Below, piece by piece: positions 1 to 5,658 of a DNA stretch of 5,658 nt (its first letter is position 1; the number at the start of each line of letters is the position of its first letter). The notes below the pieces were generated by a model, which was not told the origin of the DNA, searched no databases, and worked only from the letters and a program-made list of their open reading frames with translations. The stretch is from Anaerolineae bacterium. GTDB taxonomy: Bacteria; Chloroflexota; Anaerolineae; JACIWP01. A program made the translations under genes and the position numbers. The stretch lies in NCBI GenBank assembly GCA_014360855.1, contig JACIWP010000202.1:1-5658 (forward strand). The letters run 5' to 3'.

Positions 1-350
1 GGCGTGGCGGTGTCCGTGGGTGTGTCCGTGGGCGTGGCCGTGTCGGTCTGGGTGGGCGTATTGGTCGGCGTATGGGTGGCCGTCGGCGTGGCGGTGTCGG
101 TCGGCGTGGCGGTGTGCGTCGGTGTGTCCGTGGGCGTTGCCGTGTCGGTCGGGGTGGGCGTGTTGGTCGGCGTGTGGGTGGGTGTGTAGGTTGGCGTATG
201 CGTCAGCGTCGGCGTTGGAGTGCGCGTGAACGTCGCCGTCGGCGTGTAGGTTGGGGTGCGCGTGGGCGTCTGCGTGATGGTCGGCGTAGCGCTGGGCGTG
301 AACGTCCGTGTGGGCGTGGGCGATGAGGTCGCCGTCGGTGTATACGTGGG
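1..350 (-). repeat. Thr-Pro low-complexity coding repeat with a 102-bp higher-order unit
   Basis: This stretch encodes residues 353-468 of the surface protein as degenerate TPT-x-T units, each about 4-6 residues. Inside it, positions 19-79 and 121-181 match at 57 of 61 bases by hand alignment, a 102-bp (34-residue) offset. That indicates a duplication or slippage event on top of the short repeat. Such Thr-Pro stretches usually act as extended, possibly O-glycosylated, linkers between a surface domain and the next domain or anchor. The array continues beyond the left edge, so its length is unknown. Confidence 0.85.
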
Positions 351-1406
351 CAGGGCGGTACAGGGCTCCACGTAGAGGAGCTGACAGCCGGGGATGTTCT
401 GAGCGACTTCGATGGCATCCAGGCGGGTTTGCTCCTCGCGGGTGCGGATGCGGATGGAGTGGGGGCCGGCGTCAAACCAAACCACATATGGTATGCCGGT
501 GTTGGCATCGGCGATCTTCTGCCAGTACCAGTCGCCGAGCATGGTATTCCAGCGGAATTCCGGCCCGCCGTCCACGGAGACCCAGAAGGAGTCCGCGCCA
601 GTGGTGGTCAGGCCCCAGGCGCGCCCCCAGATGACGTACTGGGAAGGGGAGGAGATGGTGAAGTTGAACGTGACATAGCCGTTGGCGCCGTAGCCGAACG
701 GGGTATGCACGTAATCACAGCGGGAGGCGTTGACCTCGCCGGGCGAGACGATGACCATAGGTGGGGTGACCACGCCGTCTTCCGCTTCCATATGGATAAT
801 ATCGCACGCCGGCGTGGGGGTGGCGGTGGCGTCCAGGATTTGCACGCTGGCATCGTTTAATTCGTCCAGCACCGATTCGCCGGCGAACACCGCCTCCGTG
901 TTGACTGGGTCGAAGGTGACCGGCGTGCTGGGTGAGACCCCGGCCGCCTGGAAGTAGACGGTACAGAGCGTGAAGGTGCCGTTGGGGATGGGGCCGGCCA
1001 GGTGGCGGCCGGCGGAGTAGCGGGCTACGCCGACCGGTCCGCTGTTGTCAATACTTTTGGCCAGTTCGACCGGCAGGTCGGTGCCCCCGACGATGTTGGT
1101 AACGATGAGTTTCGATGTATCGTAGTTCAGCCGCATATCAACGCCGTCGAGGTACTGGGGGCCGGCGTCGACGCGCACCGTCATGGCGAAGGTCTCACCG
1201 ATGTAGGCAGTATAGGTGGGGGGCAGTAGGGAGAGGTCCACGATGGCGGCCGGCGTGGCAGTAGGGGTAGGTGTGCTGGTGGACTGCGCAAGCGGCGCGG
1301 GTGCGACCACTGCATAGGTAAAGGGTCCGATGCCGGCGAGGGCGACGGCCAGGGCGAAGATGATCCAGATTCCGAGCGAGGCGAACAGGAGTAGCCGGGC
1401 GCGCAT
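1..1406 (-). CDS. Secreted cohesin-like / CBM-like surface protein with Thr-Pro tail (3' end outside window)
   Basis: The reading frame opens at ATG 1406-1404 and runs 468 codons without a stop to the window edge, so the C-terminus is missing. A strong Shine-Dalgarno (GGAGGAAG, 1411-1418) lies just upstream and fixes the start. Residues 4-28 form a hydrophobic signal peptide or signal anchor, with a possible cleavage near APLAQ (37-41). A short TPTPTAT linker (45-51) follows. Residues 56-191 resemble a cohesin-type beta-sandwich ([21 protein letters not shown]). Residues 201-336 resemble a CBM6/CBM35 or malectin-like jelly-roll: they start at MEAEDG and end with a [10 protein letters not shown]...RLDAIEV pattern. 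From 353 onward the chain is almost only T, P, A, D, N and H. Cysteines C201/C230 and C341/C349 could form disulfides outside the cell. The likely role is carbohydrate or protein binding at the cell surface; ligand and anchoring are unknown. The gene has its own promoter and is probably not co-transcribed with EF-G. Domain names are pattern matches by eye. Confidence 0.85.
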   Translation of the reverse strand, partial: MRARLLLFASLGIWIIFALAVALAGIGPFTYAVVAPAPLAQSTSTPTPTATPAAIVDLSLLPPTYTAYIGETFAMTVRVDAGPQYLDGVDMRLNYDTSKLIVTNIVGGTDLPVELAKSIDNSGPVGVARYSAGRHLAGPIPNGTFTLCTVYFQAAGVSPSTPVTFDPVNTEAVFAGESVLDELNDASVQILDATATPTPACDIIHMEAEDGVVTPPMVIVSPGEVNASRCDYVHTPFGYGANGYVTFNFTISSPSQYVIWGRAWGLTTTGADSFWVSVDGGPEFRWNTMLGDWYWQKIADANTGIPYVVWFDAGPHSIRIRTREEQTRLDAIEVAQNIPGCQLLYVEPCTALPTYTPTATSSPTPTRTFTPSATPTITQTPTRTPTYTPTATFTRTPTPTLTHTPTYTPTHTPTNTPTPTDTATPTDTPTHTATPTDTATPTATHTPTNTPTQTDTATPTDTPTDTAT

Positions 1407-1455
1407 GCCACTTCCTCCACGGGGCGGGACAAACAGACCATCGCGATGACCACAC

Positions 1456-1491
1456 TACTGTTATTATAACACGATTGTCAAGTTTTGGCAA
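1456..1491 (-). promoter_or_regulatory. Sigma70-type promoter for the surface-protein gene
   Basis: On the minus strand, a -35 box TTGCCA (1491-1486, 5 of 6 consensus) is followed by exactly 17 bp and then a perfect -10 box TATAAT (1468-1463). Transcription should start near 1456, giving a leader of about 50 nt before the ATG at 1406. A 10-bp palindrome CATCGCGATG (1439-1448) lies in the early leader and could be an operator, though nothing else supports that. The promoter sits directly downstream of the EF-G terminator, so the two genes look like separate transcription units. Confidence 0.82.
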
Positions 1492-1517
1492 TACGAATGT
1501 TTGACCGTACGGGCTGT

Positions 1518-1551
1518 AAAAGAAAAAAGGCCTGGCAGAACCTGCCAGGCC
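1518..1551 (-). terminator. Intrinsic terminator of the EF-G gene
   Basis: A perfect 10-bp stem is formed by 1542-1551 and 1529-1538 with a 3-nt loop (1539-1541). On the minus strand it is followed at once by TTTTTTCTTTT (1528-1518). It begins 34 nt past the EF-G stop codon. This is a textbook Rho-independent terminator oriented for EF-G. Confidence 0.93.
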
Positions 1552-1585
1552 CTTTGGAAAAGTCCAGCACGCCGTTGTGCTGGGG

Positions 1586-3649
<2,064 letters not shown>

Positions 3650-3703
3650 TCGTCTTCCCCTTTTACTGCCTACAGCCAGGAAAATCTCATTTTGCCGAAG
3701 GGC

Positions 3704-3740
3704 AATAAAAGAGCCTGGGGGAAAGGTTCCCCAGGCTCTT
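3704..3740 (-). terminator. Intrinsic terminator between the MoaD-like gene and EF-G
   Basis: A perfect 10-bp stem pairs 3711-3720 with 3729-3738. It can extend outward by two A-T pairs (3709-3710 with 3739-3740) and inward by a G-U and an A-U pair. On the minus strand it is followed by TTTTATT (3710-3704). It most simply ends the AOR-MoaD-SDR-MoaD operon, about 80 nt past its last stop. Because the best promoter-like sequence for EF-G lies upstream of it, it could also act as an attenuator in the EF-G leader. Confidence 0.82.
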
Positions 3741-3756
3741 CATGGCCACACGGCAT

Positions 3757-3803
3757 ACTATTCCATACTATCGCGGAAATGTCAAATTTCCGCGGCGCGG
3801 AAA
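3757..3803 (-). promoter_or_regulatory. Candidate EF-G promoter embedded in TTTCCGCG palindromes
   Basis: On the minus strand, a perfect -35 hexamer TTGACA (3785-3780) is followed by 17 bp and AATAGT (3762-3757, 4 of 6 to TATAAT). Three alternating half-sites surround it: CGCGGAAA at 3772-3779, TTTCCGCG at 3787-3794 and CGCGGAAA at 3796-3803. They form a perfect 8+1+8 palindrome (3787-3803) and a perfect 9+5+9 inverted repeat (3772-3794). The -35 box fills the centre of the second repeat. The layout suggests a repressor or activator operator, but no regulator is identified. The -10 is weak, so promoter activity is inference. Confidence 0.45.
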
Positions 3804-3820
3804 CCCGCCGTCAGGAGGGG

Positions 3821-4066
3821 TTATCCTCCTCCCAATAGTTTGAAGCAAATGACCTCATCTCCCTCCTGCAGGACGGTGTTGGATTGGGCGCGAGTGTAGT
3901 TGACCATATAGAGCACGTTTTCGAGCATCTGGTTGGCGGTGGGGAACTGGGCGCGCAGTCGCGACAGGAGTTGGGCCACGGTGGCGCCGGCCGGCAACTC
4001 CATCACGATGACATCGTGGCCGATCGATTCCCGCAGTGGGGGCAGGAATTTGACCCTGACCTGCAT
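3821..4066 (-). CDS. MoaD/ThiS-family sulfur-carrier protein with C-terminal Gly-Gly-Gly
   Basis: This is an 81-residue beta-grasp (ubiquitin-like) protein, the usual MoaD length. It begins MQVRVKFLPPLRESIG, has the family's ELPAGATVAQLL helix-entry segment (23-34), VNYT (55-58) and the late LQEGDEVICF strand (66-75), and ends in GGG. In this family the C-terminal Gly-Gly is adenylated by a MoeB/ThiF-type E1-like enzyme and converted to a thiocarboxylate that donates sulfur, in MoaD's case to make the pyranopterin dithiolene. The ATG at 4066 is only 4 nt past the stop of the SDR gene. Its ribosome binding site (GGGATAAGGAT) overlaps that stop, implying translational coupling. It is the last gene of the cassette. 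Alternatives are a ThiS-like or protein-modifier role. A longer upstream in-frame reading would run back through the SDR gene and is not credible. Confidence 0.88.
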   Translation of the reverse strand: MQVRVKFLPPLRESIGHDVIVMELPAGATVAQLLSRLRAQFPTANQMLENVLYMVNYTRAQSNTVLQEGDEVICFKLLGGG

Positions 4067-4070
4067 ATCC

Positions 4071-4940
4071 TTATCCCAACGCCTCCAGGACCGCCTTCTC
4101 AAGCTGATCCAGGTATACTTCGAACGGCGTATTCTGATAGGCGAACAGCGCCTGCGATTCGGCGGTGTCGTACCAATCGCTCCAGCCGGGCTCTTCCCGG
4201 TAATGGGCATCCTCGATGGGGATGTCCAGGATGGGGAAGACCTTCTCCACGTACTCGTGGCCGTACATTTGCCAGGAGGGACCGCCGGCGATATTCAATA
4301 TTTTACCCGCCGCCGCATCGTTGTCAACGGCCGCCAGCAGGGCGGTGACCACGTCGGCCCTGCAGACCAGCTCGATGCGCTGTTGGGCGGTGAAGGGATA
4401 GGGGTCTGGGGGGTCCATCAGCGCCGGGATGACGATGCCGGAGATGCGCAGGATAGTGTAGGGGATGCCGGCCTGCAGGATAACCTGTTCGGCGGCCACC
4501 TTGCTCTCGCCGTAAATGTCTATGGGGCGCTGTGGATGGTCGACGCGGATGGGTGGGGTGGAGGTCGTGGTATCGCCGTAGGTGGCGACGCTGGAGGCGA
4601 AGATGAGCCGGCTGGTGCCGCCCGTCTGCTGGATGGCCTCCACGACGCGCTGGGTACCCTCGACGTTGACGCCGAAGGTGCGCGCCCGATCGCGCTCGCT
4701 GGCCGGCGGCAGGATGGCGGCCAGATGGAGCACGATGTCGGTGCCCCGCACGGCGTCCTGTACCAGGCCCGGGTCGCGGATATCGCCTTTGAAGATCTCG
4801 ATGCCGGCCTGATGCTCCAGCTCGCTGTAATCGCAGATGGGCAGGTCGAAGACCCGCACGCGGTGGCCCTGGGCCACCAATTTGAAGGTCAGTTCTTTGC
4901 CGACACTGCCGGCGCCGCCAGTAATGAGGATGGTTTTCAT
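4071..4940 (-). CDS. NAD-dependent epimerase/dehydratase family protein (extended SDR)
   Basis: The product has 289 residues from ATG 4940 and a Rossmann fold. The nucleotide motif TGGAGSVG (G8-x2-G11-x2-G14) follows beta-1. D32 ends beta-2 (VFDLP), which favours NAD(H) over NADP(H). D53 lies in GDIRD, HLAA is at 72-75 and NVEGT at 92-96. The catalytic set is S116/S117 in ASSVATYG with YGESK (Y143, K147). The C-terminal half is the variable substrate domain, with aromatic-rich HEYVEKVFP and EPGWSDWYD segments. Family members act on nucleotide sugars or other hydroxy/keto substrates; the substrate here cannot be read from sequence. In-frame upstream starts exist at ATG 4955 and TTG 4979. The TTG would overlap the previous gene. 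MKTILITGG is the standard N-terminus, with GGAG 9 nt upstream of its ATG. Lying between two MoaD-like genes downstream of AOR, it may act on a related cofactor or metabolite, but that is inference. Confidence 0.9.
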   Translation of the reverse strand: MKTILITGGAGSVGKELTFKLVAQGHRVRVFDLPICDYSELEHQAGIEIFKGDIRDPGLVQDAVRGTDIVLHLAAILPPASERDRARTFGVNVEGTQRVVEAIQQTGGTSRLIFASSVATYGDTTTSTPPIRVDHPQRPIDIYGESKVAAEQVILQAGIPYTILRISGIVIPALMDPPDPYPFTAQQRIELVCRADVVTALLAAVDNDAAAGKILNIAGGPSWQMYGHEYVEKVFPILDIPIEDAHYREEPGWSDWYDTAESQALFAYQNTPFEVYLDQLEKAVLEALG

Positions 4941-4963
4941 GGAATACCGCTCCATTGGTCCTG

Positions 4964-5230
4964 TTACGGATGACAGCAACTGCCGCTGGGAATCAGGACG
5001 ATGATCTGCTGGTCCTGCAAAGGCACGTCGGGAGCGATGAATTCTTTCCCGACCAGGAAATAGACCCTTCGCCGGCGGAAACGCTCACGCGCCGGCCGAA
5101 TATGCGCGAACTGCTCGGCCAGATGATCCAGCAGCTCTGTGCCCGTGACTCCTTCGGGCAGTTCGACCTCTGTCTGGTTGATGCCGACCTCCTGATTGAG
5201 GGGCACAAAAAACTTGACCGTGACCTTCAT
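4964..5230 (-). CDS. MoaD/ThiS-like beta-grasp protein lacking C-terminal Gly-Gly
   Basis: This 88-residue protein begins MKVTVKFFVPLNQEVG, clearly related to the second MoaD-like protein of the cassette (M-x-V-x-VKF...PL...G, then ELPEGVTGTELL at 24-34). It carries an unusual basic stretch RERFRRRR (48-55) and VYFLVGKEF (56-64). The C-terminus is S82-G83-S84-C85-C86-H87-P88. The Gly-Gly needed for adenylation and thiocarboxylate formation is absent, and no neighbouring frame restores it. It therefore cannot work as a conventional sulfur carrier unless the sequence is wrong. The Cys-Cys-His tail could bind metal or carry a persulfide, which is speculation. The ATG at 5230 has AGAGG 5 nt upstream. 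The stop lies 23 nt before the SDR start. Position right after AOR suggests a tungstopterin-related job such as cofactor loading or a chaperone-like subunit. Confidence 0.85.
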   Translation of the reverse strand: MKVTVKFFVPLNQEVGINQTEVELPEGVTGTELLDHLAEQFAHIRPARERFRRRRVYFLVGKEFIAPDVPLQDQQIIVLIPSGSCCHP

Positions 5231-5254
5231 GGATGCCTCTGGTTCCCCGGACGA

Positions 5255-5291
5255 GGGCAGGCCGGCCGGTACGAACCCGGCCGGCCTGCTC
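5255..5291 (-). other. GC-rich hairpin in the AOR to MoaD-like spacer
   Basis: Positions 5257-5269 and 5277-5289 form a perfect 13-bp stem of GCAGG plus CCGG units with a 7-nt loop (5270-5276). A G-U and a G-C pair can extend it to 5255/5291. No T-run follows on either strand, so it does not look like a complete Rho-independent terminator. It occupies half of the 73-nt spacer, ending 13 nt after the AOR stop. A role as a 3' mRNA-stability element or partial terminator that sets different levels of AOR and the small proteins is plausible but unproven. Confidence 0.7.
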
Positions 5292-5303
5292 CCTGCCGCT
5301 CAA

Positions 5304-5658
5304 TTATCCGTAGAGGTCCTTTACGACGTCATCCATGCCGCCGAGGTGTTCCAGGGAGTACTTGCTGGGCTTGCCGGTTTCCATGTCCCAGCCGATGAAG
5401 TGGAAGAAGTTTTCGGCCAGGCGTTGGGCGTTGATGGTGACGCCGGCGAGGGGGCCGGCCTGGAGCGGCGGCACGCCGATGGCGCGCGGCGGGATGACGA
5501 AGTCGGCCGGCTTGAAGCCCTCCCGCAGGTTGAAGGCATGGCGCATGTTCAGGATGCGGGCGCCGGTGCGCAGGACGTCCTGACCCTTAAAGCTCCAGCC
5601 GGTGACCGCCTCGATCAGCATGCGGGCCAGGTTCTGCATCCCAACGAATCCGCTGAAC
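5304..5658 (-). CDS. aor: Aldehyde:ferredoxin oxidoreductase family protein, C-terminal fragment (5' end outside window)
   Basis: The frame is open from the right edge (first full codon 5657-5655) to TAA 5306-5304 and gives the last 117 residues. Family features are FSGF at the edge, ARMLIEAVTGW (an alanine-led helix ending in VTGW), then RTGARILNMRHAFNLREGF, PPRAIGVPPLQAGPLAG, and a terminal helix region with HFIGWDMETGKPS and LEHLGG. These match the C-terminal domain of tungsten-containing AORs, cytosolic enzymes that oxidise aldehydes to acids with ferredoxin through a W-bis-pyranopterin and a [4Fe-4S] cluster. The catalytic and cluster-binding segments lie outside the window, so subtype (AOR, FOR, GOR, WOR and others) and activity cannot be judged. 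It heads the visible part of the operon with the two MoaD-like genes and the SDR. Confidence 0.88.
   Translation of the reverse strand, partial: FSGFVGMQNLARMLIEAVTGWSFKGQDVLRTGARILNMRHAFNLREGFKPADFVIPPRAIGVPPLQAGPLAGVTINAQRLAENFFHFIGWDMETGKPSKYSLEHLGGMDDVVKDLYG

Noticed and set aside
4..189. Plus-strand frame encoding a Val/Gly/Ser repeat
   Set aside because: It is the reverse complement of the Thr-Pro coding repeat; the minus frame continues a gene with signal peptide, domains, RBS and promoter.
1..350. Possible CRISPR array or non-coding satellite
   Set aside because: The repeats are short, degenerate and in codon phase, with no constant repeat/spacer pattern; they code for Thr-Pro units of an open gene.
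1477..1482. TTGACA on the minus strand as the -35 of the surface-gene promoter
   Set aside because: It lies only 8 bp from the TATAAT box; TTGCCA at the ideal 17-bp spacing is the better -35.
3813..3830. AGGAGG/CCTCCT inverted repeat as the terminator of the last MoaD-like gene
   Set aside because: It overlaps the stop codon and encodes the Gly tail, has only a 6-bp stem and no T-run; the 3704-3740 hairpin is a far better terminator.
3933..4973. A 346-codon plus-strand frame opposite the SDR gene
   Set aside because: It is a shadow of the SDR, which carries the Rossmann and YxxxK motifs on the minus strand; the plus-strand product shows no family features.
4941..4979. Longer SDR start at TTG 4979
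   Set aside because: It would overlap the previous gene and add a non-family N-terminal extension; ATG 4940 gives the standard Rossmann N-terminus and has a GGAG upstream.

Overview
The window reads as chromosomal DNA of a GC-rich anaerobic bacterium, most likely a Chloroflexota member of the Anaerolineae type. Three things point there: a secreted protein with a long Thr-Pro low-complexity tail typical of that group, an aldehyde:ferredoxin oxidoreductase (AOR) gene, and a stand-alone EF-G gene outside a str operon. The taxonomic call is inference from protein style. No rRNA or tRNA gene, CRISPR array or mobile element is visible. Every gene supported here lies on the minus strand, so the window is read from right to left.

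Right end (5658 to 3821): a compact operon. It opens with the C-terminal 117 codons of an AOR-family tungsten enzyme whose 5' part lies beyond the window. A 73-nt spacer with a perfect 13-bp GC hairpin follows. Next come a MoaD/ThiS-like beta-grasp protein that lacks the C-terminal Gly-Gly (5230-4964), an NAD-dependent epimerase/dehydratase-type extended SDR (4940-4071), and a second MoaD/ThiS-like protein that does end in Gly-Gly-Gly (4066-3821). Gaps between the last three genes are 23 and 4 nt, so they are probably co-transcribed and partly translationally coupled. MoaD-type proteins carry sulfur for pyranopterin synthesis, which fits a tungstopterin enzyme upstream. The role of the SDR between the two small proteins is unknown.

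Middle (3820 to 1586): a 171-bp spacer holds nested TTTCCGCG palindromes around a TTGACA -35-like box, then a strong minus-strand intrinsic terminator, then a complete 687-codon EF-G. The EF-G has all five G motifs and domains I-V. Its switch-I region recalls paralogous or mitochondrial-EF-G2-type factors rather than classical FusA. A textbook intrinsic terminator follows it.

Left end (1585 to 1): an excellent sigma70-type promoter (TTGCCA, 17 bp, TATAAT) and a strong ribosome binding site drive a secreted or membrane-anchored protein. Its parts are a hydrophobic N-terminus, a cohesin-like domain, a CBM6/35- or malectin-like jelly-roll, and a Thr-Pro repeat tail that runs off the left edge.

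The most interesting item is the AOR cassette with two divergent MoaD-like proteins around an SDR. Next are the palindrome/promoter/terminator arrangement ahead of EF-G and an apparent over-representation of the palindrome GCCGGC across the window.
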